A stretch of DNA of 38,632 nt, taken from contig CANRKL010000005.1 in NCBI GenBank assembly GCA_947631205.1, positions 1 through 38,632 on the forward strand, in the 5' to 3' direction. Source of the DNA: an uncultured Bacilli bacterium (lineage in GTDB: Bacteria; Bacillota_I; Bacilli_A; RF39; UBA660). The notes below the pieces were generated by a model. The model made no database searches. It had not been told where the DNA came from and saw only the letters and a program-made list of their open reading frames with translations. Positions 26,926 through 35,642 of this stretch are shown here, piece after piece (the first letter of the stretch is position 1; every line of letters starts with the position of its first letter). The position numbers and the translations under genes were made by a program.

Positions 26926-29730
26926 AATAATAATATTAACAATTTTATTTGGAATATATATAAATTTAATTATATCTTTACCATCAAGATATTTCTTTAT
27001 ATTTTCTAATTTTAAACATCTTTCTTTTACTTCTAATTCATTTTCATCAGTTGTAACTTCAAGTTCTCCACGTAATTTACCATTAATTTGAATACCAATT
27101 ACTTTAGAATTATCTAAAGTTTTTTCTTCATCATATTCTGGCCATTTACTTTCACAAATTGGCTTATAACCTAATTGTTCATTTAATTCTTCAGTTATAT
27201 GTGGAGCATAAGGATTCAATAGAGTTAGTAATAAGTGATAATCTTCTTTAGTTATATGGTCTTTTTTATCATAGGTATTAGCTAAAATCATTAATGTAGA
27301 AATAGCTGTGTTATAACCTAAATTAGTTGTATCATGTAATACTTTTTTTATTGATTTATGTATTATATTTTCTAAATCTTTAGAATAATTTTCTTCATCG
27401 ATTACTTTATTTTTAAGACGAATTATTTTATCAATAAATCTTTTACAACCTTTTAATGATTCAGTACTCCATGGAGCGTCTTGTTCATAGTCTCCCATAA
27501 ACATTTCATATACTCGTAATGTATCAGCCCCATATTCTTTAACTATATCATCTGGATTAATAACATTTCCTTTACTTTTACTCATTTTTTCATTATTAGA
27601 ACCTAAGACCATTCCATGACTTACTCTGGTCCATATCATTTCTTTATTAGGAACTAAGCCAATGTTATATAAGAATTGGACCCAGAATCTTGCATATAAT
27701 AGGTGTCTTGCTGTGTGTTCCATTCCCCCATTATACCAATCAACTTTTTTCCAGTATTTTAAGGCGTCCATACTGGCAAATTCTTCTTCATTATGAGCAT
27801 CCATAAATCTTAGAAAGTACCATGATGAACCAGCCCAATTAGGCATTGTATCAGTCTCTCTTTTGGCGTCTTTCCCACATTTTGGACATTTGCAATTTAC
27901 CCATTCGCTAATTTTAGCTAAAGGACTTTCTCCATTATCAGTAGGAACATATTCTGCTACATCAGGAAGTAATAAAGGTAAATCACTTTCATTCATTGGT
28001 ACCCAACCACAATCGGGACAATTTATCATAGGAATTGGTTCGCCCCAGAATCTTTGACGCGAAAATATCCAATCTCGCATTTTATAATTAACTTTTTTAC
28101 TTCCAAGACGTTTTTCTTCTAAGTACTCAATCATCTTAGTAATAGCTTCTTCTTTATTTAAGCCATTTAAAAATTCTGAATTAATATGAATTCCGTCAGA
28201 TAAAATGGCCGTAGGATTTATAGCATAGCTATATGTTTTTAAGTGTAATTCATCTTTTATTTCTTTAGCTATTGTATCTTTATCTACCCATTCAACAGTA
28301 AACTTTTCATCTTCATCTAAATTAAGACTAGTTTGTTCATTATTTTTTAATTTAAATAAGAAGCCAGTGCATTCAATATTAAAATATTTATCTTTATTAT
28401 AAGCATAATAGTGATGATTTATTTTAGGTAACTCTCTAATTAATTCTAAATTCTTATAACCTGTTTCTTCTTCTACTTCTCTTATGGCACATGATATGGC
28501 ATCTTCATTATCTTTAATAGAACCCCCAATAAATAGTCTTCCACCTAATTCATGCCAATTTATGGTTAGATATTTATCATTTTTTTCATCATAAACTATG
28601 GCTACTATAGATTTTTTAAATGTTTCATCAGAATGTTTAGAACCTGTTTCTTCTTCTAAAACTTGAATAATTGGAATATTAAATTTTTTAGCAAATTCAT
28701 AGTCTCTTTCATCGTGAGCTGGAACTGCCATAATAGCTCCTGTTCCATAAGAAGATAAGACATAATCACTTATATAAATTGGAATTTTTTCATTATTAAC
28801 GGGATTAATAGCATAAGCCCCAGTAAAAACACCTGTTTTTTCTTTGTTTAATTCAGTTCTTTCTAATTCATTTTTTAAAGTACAAGCTTTTTTATAAGAT
28901 TTTACTTCTTCTTTTTGAGAAAGAGTAGTTATTTTATCTACTAATTCATGTTCTGGGGCTAAGACACAATAAGTTACACCAAATAAAGTATCACATCTTG
29001 TTGTAAAGACTGTAAATTCTTCATTACTATCATAAACTTTAAATTTAACATGGGCCCCAACTGATTTACCTATCCAATTTATTTGACCTAGTTTTACTTT
29101 CTCAGCAAAATTGGTATCATCTAGTCCTTTTAGTAAATCTTCGGCATAATCACTCATTTTAAGCATCCATTGGGATTTTTCTTTTTGGACTACTAAAGAA
29201 CCACATCTTTCACAAATACCTCCAGCACTGTCTTCATTAGATAAAACGGTTTTACAAGTGTTACACCAATTTACTGGAACCGTGGCTTTATAAGCCATAT
29301 TGTGTTTATAAAATTGTAAAAATTGCCACTGGGTCCAACGATAATAAAGAGGGTCAGTTGTGGAAAACTCTCTACTCCAATCAAAGGAAAATCCTAAAGA
29401 TTGCATTTGTCTTTTAAAAGTTTTTATGTTTTCTTTAACAGCTTCTTTGGGATGAATATGATTTTTAATAGCATATTGTTCAGCAGGAGCTCCAAAAGCA
29501 TCCCAACCCATTGGAAATAAAACATTATATCCTTGCATTCTTTTAAGTCTTGCTAAGGCATCTTGAGCAGTGTAACTTCTTACGTGTCCAACGTGTAAGC
29601 CGGCCCCTGATGGATAGGGAAATTCAACTAATATATAATAAGGAGGCTTACTATCATTATTTATTGCCTTAAATGTTTCATTTTCTTCCCAATATTTTTG
29701 CCATTTTTTTTCTATATCATTAAAATTCAT
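26914..29730 (-). CDS. leuS: Leucyl-tRNA synthetase with a Nudix domain inserted in the editing region
   Basis: 938 residues; bacterial LeuRS is usually about 800-860. The HIGH-type motif is HVGH (46-49) and KMSKS is at 715-719. Two zinc-ribbon-like segments (CNTC...CERC near 156-176, CPDC...CPKC near 571-618) and the CP1 editing signatures TTRCDTLFG (243-251) and GTGAIMAVPAHDERDYEFA are intact. Between residues about 361 and 505, where the editing domain normally continues to GVLFNSGEFNGL (here HINSEFLNGL), sits a complete Nudix domain with box G403-x5-E409-x7-R417-E-V-E-E-E-T-G424. LeuRS charges tRNA-Leu; the role of the Nudix part is unknown. Start shares one base with the stop of the upstream membrane gene (TAATG); GGAAGAA is the ribosome site. 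Confidence 0.97.
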   Translation of the reverse strand: MNFNDIEKKWQKYWEENETFKAINNDSKPPYYILVEFPYPSGAGLHVGHVRSYTAQDALARLKRMQGYNVLFPMGWDAFGAPAEQYAIKNHIHPKEAVKENIKTFKRQMQSLGFSFDWSREFSTTDPLYYRWTQWQFLQFYKHNMAYKATVPVNWCNTCKTVLSNEDSAGGICERCGSLVVQKEKSQWMLKMSDYAEDLLKGLDDTNFAEKVKLGQINWIGKSVGAHVKFKVYDSNEEFTVFTTRCDTLFGVTYCVLAPEHELVDKITTLSQKEEVKSYKKACTLKNELERTELNKEKTGVFTGAYAINPVNNEKIPIYISDYVLSSYGTGAIMAVPAHDERDYEFAKKFNIPIIQVLEEETGSKHSDETFKKSIVAIVYDEKNDKYLTINWHELGGRLFIGGSIKDNEDAISCAIREVEEETGYKNLELIRELPKINHHYYAYNKDKYFNIECTGFLFKLKNNEQTSLNLDEDEKFTVEWVDKDTIAKEIKDELHLKTYSYAINPTAILSDGIHINSEFLNGLNKEEAITKMIEYLEEKRLGSKKVNYKMRDWIFSRQRFWGEPIPMINCPDCGWVPMNESDLPLLLPDVAEYVPTDNGESPLAKISEWVNCKCPKCGKDAKRETDTMPNWAGSSWYFLRFMDAHNEEEFASMDALKYWKKVDWYNGGMEHTARHLLYARFWVQFLYNIGLVPNKEMIWTRVSHGMVLGSNNEKMSKSKGNVINPDDIVKEYGADTLRVYEMFMGDYEQDAPWSTESLKGCKRFIDKIIRLKNKVIDEENYSKDLENIIHKSIKKVLHDTTNLGYNTAISTLMILANTYDKKDHITKEDYHLLLTLLNPYAPHITEELNEQLGYKPICESKWPEYDEEKTLDNSKVIGIQINGKLRGELEVTTDENELEVKERCLKLENIKKYLDGKDIIKFIYIPNKIVNIIIKKD

Positions 29731-30098
29731 TATTTCTTCCTTCTTTCTACACCATATTTTTTTACTAAGTATCTTCCATATATTTCATATAAGGAATAGA
29801 TAAGCCCAAATAATAAAACAAAGCCAATCATAATTTGCCACAAAAAACTAATATCTAAAATAGTTATAAATGTTGTAACAAAAGATATTATAAAAGCATT
29901 TATTAAACTGATTACTAAGATTATTTTAAAGGGTTTTATTTTAGTTTTGTCTAGTCTAAATCTTCTTATTAAATAATTTAATAATTCTATTTTGTTAGTT
30001 TTATGTTTTTTTATTTTTCTTATTGAACTTAAGTAATTAACAACAAAAACGATTAAGAACAGTACTAAAAAAAATAAAATATCATAGATGTTTACCAT
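29730..30098 (-). CDS. Small membrane protein of unknown function
   Basis: 122 residues with three probable helices (6-24, 58-78, 84-107), basic loops between them and a strongly basic C-terminus (RRKK). I do not recognise the family. AAAGGAGG precedes the ATG and a good promoter lies upstream. The stop codon shares one base with the leuS start, so leuS is probably the second gene of this operon. Confidence 0.8.
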   Translation of the reverse strand: MVNIYDILFFLVLFLIVFVVNYLSSIRKIKKHKTNKIELLNYLIRRFRLDKTKIKPFKIILVISLINAFIISFVTTFITILDISFLWQIMIGFVLLFGLIYSLYEIYGRYLVKKYGVERRKK

Positions 30099-30147
30099 AT
30101 TAGACCTCCTTTAATATACGTAGAAACTTTTTAAAACACTTTTAAGT

Positions 30148-30176
30148 ATTATAAAAAATTATTAACTTTTTTTCAA
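30148..30176 (-). promoter_or_regulatory. Promoter of the membrane-protein-leuS operon
   Basis: Minus strand TTGAAA (30171-30176), 17-bp spacer, TATAAT (30148-30153). No T-box leader is visible between it and the first gene. Confidence 0.75.
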
Positions 30177-30184
30177 TGCTTTTT

Positions 30185-30213
30185 TTGACATTAGCCAAAA
30201 TGTTTATTATAAT
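30185..30213 (+). promoter_or_regulatory. Perfect consensus promoter of an orphan small RNA
   Basis: TTGACA (30185-30190), 17-bp spacer, TATAAT (30208-30213). It drives no coding sequence. Confidence 0.9.
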
Positions 30214-30219
30214 TAAAGA

Positions 30220-30300
30220 GCAAAAGTATTTTGGTACTTTTGTATTGTTATGGTTGGTAGGAGCGTCGCCTAATTTTATAGATGTTCCTACTTTTTATTT
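30220..30300 (+). ncRNA. Orphan small RNA of about 80 nt
   Basis: The predicted transcript starts right at a hairpin (CAAAAGTA, loop TTTTGG, TACTTTTG; 30221-30242), has about 14 unpaired nt, then an 11-bp terminator hairpin (30257-30267 with 30281-30291, including G-U pairs) and TTTTTATTT. No ORF longer than 7 codons fits. It matches none of SRP RNA, 6S, tmRNA or RNase P that I can recall. Confidence 0.75.
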
Positions 30301-30303
30301 GAT

Positions 30304-30344
30304 AAAAAAAGGTAATAACTACATTTTTCTTTATTACCCTTTTT
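30304..30344. terminator. Bidirectional terminator downstream of the GH31 gene
   Basis: GGTAATAA (30311-30318) pairs with TTATTACC (30331-30338), with A and T runs on the two flanks. On the minus strand it ends the glucosidase transcript; on the plus strand it backs up the small-RNA terminator. Confidence 0.8.
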
Positions 30345-30373
30345 AAATACTCAAAAATTCTTAATAAGAAACT

Positions 30374-32764
30374 TTATATTTCTGAAGCATATTCTAACAT
30401 TTTTAAAATCATATTAATATATTTAGAATCTAATCCATCTTTTTTCATTTTCTTAATAGCTATTCTTTTACGATTTACTGCTAAATCACTAAAGACTATA
30501 TTAGCTAATTTTTCTTTAACATAGGTTTCAATTTGTAAATCACTAATAATAGAGTCAATATCTTCATTAATTAGTCTTACCGCGTCTATTTCAATATCTT
30601 TACCTTTACAGTATACAGTTAGTTGACTAGTTGTTGACACATCTTTTATAGAAACAACAAAATCAGTATCATCGACATAACAAGTTTTTTCAATTGTATC
30701 TTTATCTTGATATACTGTAACATTATCAGCTTCTCTTGTATTTCTAAAGCGAATTTTGTAATCTCTTGTTGGAGGAATTATTCCTGATTTTCCTTCAATT
30801 GGATGAATGATAACCGTATAACTATTTTGAAGATAATTATAATCTATTGCGGTAGTCAGATAATAGCCATCTTTATAAAGACTTGTCACTCCATCATCTT
30901 CATATAATTTATATATATTACTTTTTCCTGGGAAAATATGTATTTCAAGTGATTTAGGTAGAGCTGTACTATTTAGATTATCTTCTAAATCTTGTAAAGG
31001 AATAATTGCTCCTTGTCTTGCAAAAATGGGATAATCTTCTTCTTTGAAAAAGGTAACATATCTTTTATTTCCAATAAATTTTTTACCTGTTTTAAAGTCA
31101 TACCATATTCCATTAGGTAAAAAAATTCTTTTAACTGACCGATTCATTAATAAGTCTTTTTCTGAAGTTATTGGGGCTACTAAAAGCTGAGTTCCAAAAA
31201 AGTATTCATTTTTGTATAATGGCTCATCAATTATTTCAGGGTGACTATAATATATTGGTTGAATTAAGGGAAGACCAGTTTTGTGATAATTGTAATTTTC
31301 GGTATATAAATAAGGTATTAGACGATGTCTTAATTGAGTATAATCTTTAATAACACTTAAAGTTTTATTATCCCATGCCCAAGGTTCTCTTTTGTAATAA
31401 CGTCCTTCATTAGAAGAAAAACGGAAAATAGGACTAAAACAACCTAATTCAACATAACGAATATATAATTCACTTTGTTCAATTCCCCCATTTGTTCCAC
31501 CAATATCATGACTCCACCAAGAAAGGCCGATATTAGACGCTAGGGAATTATAAAAAGGTATTTCTTCTAAAGTTTTCCATGATACTATATTGCTTCCACT
31601 ATAAAGTGTCCCATAGCGATGAGAGGAACGACAAATATTTCTTGTCATCATAAAGTTTCGATGGTTTATATCATTTAATTCATTACGATAGTGATAATAA
31701 TTTAGGGCTCTACTTGCTTCGGCGCTTTGCGGTTTACTATAATCAATCCAGAAAAAATCAATTCCTCCTTGTTTTAAAGGATTTATTAAAATATTAAAGT
31801 AATTAAATAAGACTGATTTATCAAATACATTAAAAGGGATTGTTCCACGATTGGTAAGACCAATATTATGTGCAATAGCGTCATACCCATCTTCATGAGG
31901 CATTATTCCTTCCGATGGGTCAATTTGTAAGCCTACTCTAACCCCATTTTCGTGCATATAATTTAAAAAGTAACTTGGGTCAGGTATTAAATTACGGTTA
32001 AATGTATATCCTGTTTTATATAAATTTGGGGCATTTCTATCTTTTAAATGCCAATTATCATCAAATAAAAATACAGACAAAGGAATTTGATTTTTTTGAA
32101 AATTTTTAACTAATTGTTTAATACTATCAAAAGTATATACTCCCTTTTTGTTCCACCAAACACCAAGAGCATAACGAGGAATTAATAAAGGGTATCCTGT
32201 AAGCATGAAATAATCTCTTAAGCAATAACCAAAATCTCTTTTATACATAAATAAATAAATATCAGTACTAGGATTTTGGCGCATTTGAAAGAATCCCTCT
32301 TCACTAAGTAGTAAAGAATTAGAATCATTTAATGTAGCAAAGCCATCTCCTGAATATAATCCTTTTATAAAATCTAACTTATTATTTATATAACCATTAC
32401 CAGTTGTTTTATAATTTCTAACTTCTTTTTGCTTAGGATTCCATATTTTATCAGTATTTAACAAAAATACTTCAATATTCATGCCTTCAAAAGGTTTTTC
32501 TTTAACATATTTTAAAGTAAAGTATTTAGTTGTTATTTCTAATATTCTTGTATCTTGTTTGACACTAAATTCTGGTTTGGGGAAAAGACGATTAGAAACA
32601 GTTTCTGTTAAATCATTAACAAAAATTCCATTTTTACTATACTCCAAACGTAATAATCGCTCAGTAAGCACAGTTATGCGGTAATTAGAACCTTGAAAAA
32701 CGCATTCACTATTACTGACCGCATTTTGATAATTTAATTTAAAATTATTAGCTAAATCGTTCAT
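30374..32764 (-). CDS. Glycoside hydrolase family 31 (alpha-glucosidase-like)
   Basis: 796 residues. An N-terminal beta domain (1-190) leads to a TIM barrel with PLSVFLFDDNWH near 230, FFWIDYSK near 340 (the Asp is the expected nucleophile), and SWWSHDIGG near 414 (Asp as acid/base). IFRFSSNEGRYYKREPWAW and the PLIQPIYY segment are also family features. C-terminal beta domains (570-735) and a short helical tail complete it. GH31 enzymes cleave terminal alpha-glucose or alpha-xylose residues; exact specificity cannot be read. No signal peptide, so cytoplasmic. GGGAGAGGG is the ribosome site. Confidence 0.93.
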   Translation of the reverse strand: MNDLANNFKLNYQNAVSNSECVFQGSNYRITVLTERLLRLEYSKNGIFVNDLTETVSNRLFPKPEFSVKQDTRILEITTKYFTLKYVKEKPFEGMNIEVFLLNTDKIWNPKQKEVRNYKTTGNGYINNKLDFIKGLYSGDGFATLNDSNSLLLSEEGFFQMRQNPSTDIYLFMYKRDFGYCLRDYFMLTGYPLLIPRYALGVWWNKKGVYTFDSIKQLVKNFQKNQIPLSVFLFDDNWHLKDRNAPNLYKTGYTFNRNLIPDPSYFLNYMHENGVRVGLQIDPSEGIMPHEDGYDAIAHNIGLTNRGTIPFNVFDKSVLFNYFNILINPLKQGGIDFFWIDYSKPQSAEASRALNYYHYRNELNDINHRNFMMTRNICRSSHRYGTLYSGSNIVSWKTLEEIPFYNSLASNIGLSWWSHDIGGTNGGIEQSELYIRYVELGCFSPIFRFSSNEGRYYKREPWAWDNKTLSVIKDYTQLRHRLIPYLYTENYNYHKTGLPLIQPIYYSHPEIIDEPLYKNEYFFGTQLLVAPITSEKDLLMNRSVKRIFLPNGIWYDFKTGKKFIGNKRYVTFFKEEDYPIFARQGAIIPLQDLEDNLNSTALPKSLEIHIFPGKSNIYKLYEDDGVTSLYKDGYYLTTAIDYNYLQNSYTVIIHPIEGKSGIIPPTRDYKIRFRNTREADNVTVYQDKDTIEKTCYVDDTDFVVSIKDVSTTSQLTVYCKGKDIEIDAVRLINEDIDSIISDLQIETYVKEKLANIVFSDLAVNRKRIAIKKMKKDGLDSKYINMILKMLEYASEI

Positions 32765-32793
32765 TTTCCCTCTCCCTACTCTTACTAGACTTT

Positions 32794-32822
32794 AGTATAT
32801 CATAATTGCTTAATTTTATCAA
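32794..32822 (-). promoter_or_regulatory. Promoter of the GH31 gene
   Basis: Minus strand TTGATA (32817-32822), 17-bp spacer, TGATATACT with TATACT at 32794-32799. It overlaps the divergent radical SAM promoter. Confidence 0.7.
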
Positions 32823-32834
32823 ACTAAGTATAAT
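32806..32834 (+). promoter_or_regulatory. Promoter of the radical SAM gene
   Basis: TTGCTT (32806-32811), 17-bp spacer, TATAAT (32829-32834). The -10 ends 17 nt before the chosen ATG, so the leader is only about 10 nt. Confidence 0.7.
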
Positions 32835-32851
32835 ATATTTTGGTGATGGTG

Positions 32852-33799
32852 ATGTTTAAATATTCTTTGGATAACAAGAGGTATCATACTTTAAATTATT
32901 TTTATAAAAATAAATTTGGCAAAAAGGTTTTTAAAATTAGTTTAAATCCAGGATTTGGTTGTCCTAATATTAAAAATGGACATGGTTGTATTTTCTGTTC
33001 TCATTTTAGTGGGGATTTTGCTGGTGACCCTAGAGATAATCTTTTAAAGCAGTTTAATGAAGGAAAAATGATGATGGAAAAAAAATGGTGTGATGGCTAT
33101 TATATAGGTTATTTTCAAGCTGGAACTAATACTTATGCTCCATTAGATGTCTTAAAAGATTGTTATGAAAGTATTTTAAAAATTCCTAATGTGGTTGGTC
33201 TTTCTATTGCAACAAGATGTGATGCCTTACCCACTGATGTTATAAATTATTTAGAAGAGTTAAATCAAAAAACTTTTTTAACAATTGAACTGGGACTACA
33301 AAGTATCCATTCTAAAACTTTAAAATTAATTAACCGAGGACATACCTTAGAAGATTTTACAAAATGTGTTAAGTTATTAAAGAAAAAAGGACTTAAATGT
33401 GTAGTTCATATTATTAATGGACTTCCAAATGAAACAAAAGAAGATATGGTAAATACTGTTAAATATTTAAATGACCTTGGAATTGATGGAATAAAAATTC
33501 ATATGCTTCATATTTTAAAAGATACACCTTTAGCTAAGTTATATGAAGAAAAAAAATTCCATGTTTTAACTAAAGAAGAATATATTGATATTGTTTGTAC
33601 ACAGTTGTGTTATCTTGATGAAAATGTTGTTATTCATCGTATAACAGGAGACCCAACTAAAGAAGATTTGATTGGACCGGCATGGCTTCTTAAAAAATTT
33701 GTTGTTTTAAATGATATTGATAAAGAAATGAAAAAAAGAAATATTTATCAAGGATGTTTAGTCCATAAGGTAGATACTAGTAATAGGAAATCCCTTTAA
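32852..33799 (+). CDS. TIGR01212-family radical SAM protein (YtqA/YhcC-like)
   Basis: 315 residues. The cluster-binding Cys are C37, C46 and C49 in GCPNIKNGHGCIFC, the extended spacing that marks the YtqA/YhcC group, and FAGDPRDNLLKQF and YFQAGTNTYAPL are also diagnostic. LGLQSIHSKTLKLINRGH near 145 and INGLPNETKEDM near 190 belong to the radical SAM barrel. The reaction is unknown; a tRNA or nucleotide role has been suggested for relatives. Repeated TTG/GTG/ATG codons precede the start; I choose the ATG at 32852, with GGTGAT as ribosome site. Its 3' end overlaps a convergent small gene by 42 bp. Confidence 0.92.
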   Translation: MFKYSLDNKRYHTLNYFYKNKFGKKVFKISLNPGFGCPNIKNGHGCIFCSHFSGDFAGDPRDNLLKQFNEGKMMMEKKWCDGYYIGYFQAGTNTYAPLDVLKDCYESILKIPNVVGLSIATRCDALPTDVINYLEELNQKTFLTIELGLQSIHSKTLKLINRGHTLEDFTKCVKLLKKKGLKCVVHIINGLPNETKEDMVNTVKYLNDLGIDGIKIHMLHILKDTPLAKLYEEKKFHVLTKEEYIDIVCTQLCYLDENVVIHRITGDPTKEDLIGPAWLLKKFVVLNDIDKEMKKRNIYQGCLVHKVDTSNRKSL

Positions 33800-34096
33800 T
33801 ATAGTTGTGTAAGATAATTCTTCACTACTTTGGGATGCGATATAATCTTGATATTTTTTCTTATATATTTCAAAAGAATTAGTAATATTGTTTCCTCTTA
33901 GATAATCACAAAAATCATAACTACAAATTTTACTAATTTTATTAGCAATCTTTTGTTCTTTAGCAAAAGAGACAAACTTATTACTATTTAAATTTACTAA
34001 GTTTATTTGATTTTTTTCTTGGCCATTAGTTTCTTTTATATTAATAATTCCATAACAAATAATGATAGTTAAAAAAAGAATTAGATATTTTTTCAT
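33758..34096 (-). CDS. Small exported or membrane-tethered protein, unknown
   Basis: 112 residues. MKKYLILFLTIIICYGIINI is a signal peptide or membrane anchor; no clear cleavage or lipobox is present. The remainder is polar, with two Cys in KICSYDFCDYL and a Tyr/Lys-rich helix. I do not recognise the family. AGGTGA lies 6 nt before the ATG. The last 42 bp overlap the end of the convergent radical SAM gene. It follows hisS by 62 bp with a weak terminator between. Confidence 0.65.
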   Translation of the reverse strand: MKKYLILFLTIIICYGIINIKETNGQEKNQINLVNLNSNKFVSFAKEQKIANKISKICSYDFCDYLRGNNITNSFEIYKKKYQDYIASQSSEELSYTTILKGFPITSIYLMD

Positions 34097-34132
34097 TTTA
34101 CTTCACCTATCATTAAAATGGACTTTTTTTCA

Positions 34133-34160
34133 TAAAAAAAATTGGTACTTTTTCCCAATT
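34133..34160 (-). terminator. Terminator of hisS
   Basis: 6-bp stem AATTGG/CCAATT (34140-34145 and 34155-34160), with a run of T following on the minus strand. Confidence 0.55.
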
Positions 34161-35370
34161 AATTTATTTTGTAATTTTCTTTTTCTAAAGATTCTCTTTG
34201 AAATTTAAAATTTTTATTTCTTTCCACAATTTTAACAATTTTTCCTTGTTCTCTTTCTTTGTTAGCTAAAGTAAATATTGTCATTTTTTCTTCTTTAGTA
34301 GCTTCTTTATTTAGAATATGGCAAATTTTTTCTTTGTGCCTTGGAACTTTAAAGCCTCTTTCTTCTAACAAAAGTATTAAGCGCTCAAAGCCAATTGAAA
34401 AGCCACAAGCTGCAACATCTATATTGGCAAAGTTAGAAATCATTTTGTCATAACGACCTCCGCCTCCTATGGCACTTGAAAGACCCTCTGCTAATATTTC
34501 AAAGATTGGTCCAGTATAATAGCCCATGCCTCTTACTAAAGTTGGGTCAAAAACTATTTCAGCATTAGTTATGTTTTTAACACAAGTAATTATTTCTTGT
34601 AAATTATTAACTATTTCTTTATCTATAGGTAGAGGCTCACAAAATTCTTCTAAAGTTTTAGAATCTTTGGTTATCAAAGATAAGTAATTATCAACAATTT
34701 TTTCATCAAGGCCATCTTTTAATAATTCTTCTTTAACCCCAGTTTCCCCTATTTTATCGTACTTATCTAGTGATATTAATACTTGATTTATTTTATCTAT
34801 TGGAATACATACATATTTACCCATTGCTTCTAGTATTCTTCTATCATTGATTTTTATTTTAAATTGCTGAAAATTTAATTTAGTTAAAAAGGTTATTACT
34901 GCCGTCATTAATTCAATTTCGGCGATGTTAGATTTTTCACCTAAAATGTCTAAATCACATTGCATTAATTCTCTGTAGCGTCCTTTTTGAGGTCTTTCTG
35001 CTCGGTAACTATATCCTGTTTGAAATGCTCTAAAAGGAGTACTTAAATTTTGCATATTATTAGAATACATTCTTGCTAAAGGAACAGTTAAATCATAACG
35101 AAGTCCACTATCAACAAGAGAATCAATAGAATCATCTAATGAATTTTCTAATTTTTCTCCTCTTTTTAATATTTTAAAAATAAGTTTCTCATTTTCTCCC
35201 CCTTGTTTACTTGTTAAGTTTTCGATATGTTCAACAGCTGGGGTGCCAATTAATTCAAAGCCAAAATTTTGATAAACTTCTTTCATTTGCTTTAAAACGT
35301 ATTCTCTTAATTCCATATCTTTAGGTAAAAAGTCTCGCATTCCTTTGGTTGGTGTTTTTATAAAAGTCAT
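34159..35370 (-). CDS. hisS: Histidyl-tRNA synthetase, short C-terminus
   Basis: 403 residues; most bacterial HisRS have 420-430. Class II motifs are present: KGMRDFLPKDM at the start, motif 2 RAERPQKGRYREL near 127, the histidine-specific RGMGYYTGPIFEI near 278, GGGRYDKMISN and motif 3 ACGFSIGFERLIL near 320. The anticodon-binding domain ends abruptly after KIVKIVERNKNFKFQRESLE, so roughly the last 40 residues of the usual domain are missing, and no continuation is visible in other frames. AAAGGAAAG is the ribosome site. It charges tRNA-His; the truncation may be tolerated or reflect lineage reduction. Confidence 0.95.
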   Translation of the reverse strand: MTFIKTPTKGMRDFLPKDMELREYVLKQMKEVYQNFGFELIGTPAVEHIENLTSKQGGENEKLIFKILKRGEKLENSLDDSIDSLVDSGLRYDLTVPLARMYSNNMQNLSTPFRAFQTGYSYRAERPQKGRYRELMQCDLDILGEKSNIAEIELMTAVITFLTKLNFQQFKIKINDRRILEAMGKYVCIPIDKINQVLISLDKYDKIGETGVKEELLKDGLDEKIVDNYLSLITKDSKTLEEFCEPLPIDKEIVNNLQEIITCVKNITNAEIVFDPTLVRGMGYYTGPIFEILAEGLSSAIGGGGRYDKMISNFANIDVAACGFSIGFERLILLLEERGFKVPRHKEKICHILNKEATKEEKMTIFTLANKEREQGKIVKIVERNKNFKFQRESLEKENYKIN

Positions 35371-35457
35371 AATATCTTTCCTTTCATTTACTATATTTTA
35401 CTATAATAATCTCTTAGTTTACAAGAAAAAATAGTAGAATTTAGCATTAGTTTATAT

Positions 35458-35463
35458 TATAAT
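35458..35463 (+). promoter_or_regulatory. -10 element of the tRNA gene
   Basis: TATAAT ends 10 bp before the tRNA 5' end; the -35 17 bp upstream (TAGAAT) is poor. Confidence 0.5.
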
Positions 35464-35473
35464 TATCTTACTT

Positions 35474-35549
35474 GCTGAAATAGCTCAGTTGGTAGAGCAC
35501 TTCACTCGTAATGAAGGGGTCGCAGGTTCGATTCCTGTTTTCAGCACCA
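35474..35549 (+). tRNA. tRNA-Thr(CGT)
   Basis: 76-nt cloverleaf. Acceptor arms GCTGAAA/TTTCAGC, D-arm with GCTC...GAGC, anticodon stem CTTCA/TGAAG with loop CTCGTAA (anticodon CGT, reading ACG), T-arm CAGGTTCGATTCCTG, and CCA encoded in the DNA. Confidence 0.97.
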
Positions 35550-35561
35550 GATTGATTGATA

Positions 35562-35586
35562 CTCGGACTTTTGTAGTTCGGGTTTT
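35562..35586 (+). terminator. Terminator of the tRNA gene
   Basis: 8-bp stem CTCGGACT/AGTTCGGG (two G-U pairs), loop of 5, then TTTT. Confidence 0.65.
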
Positions 35587-35642
35587 AAAATGTTTGAGTT
35601 TATGATAAAATATTTATAGATTGAAATTGTCATGTTTGTCAA

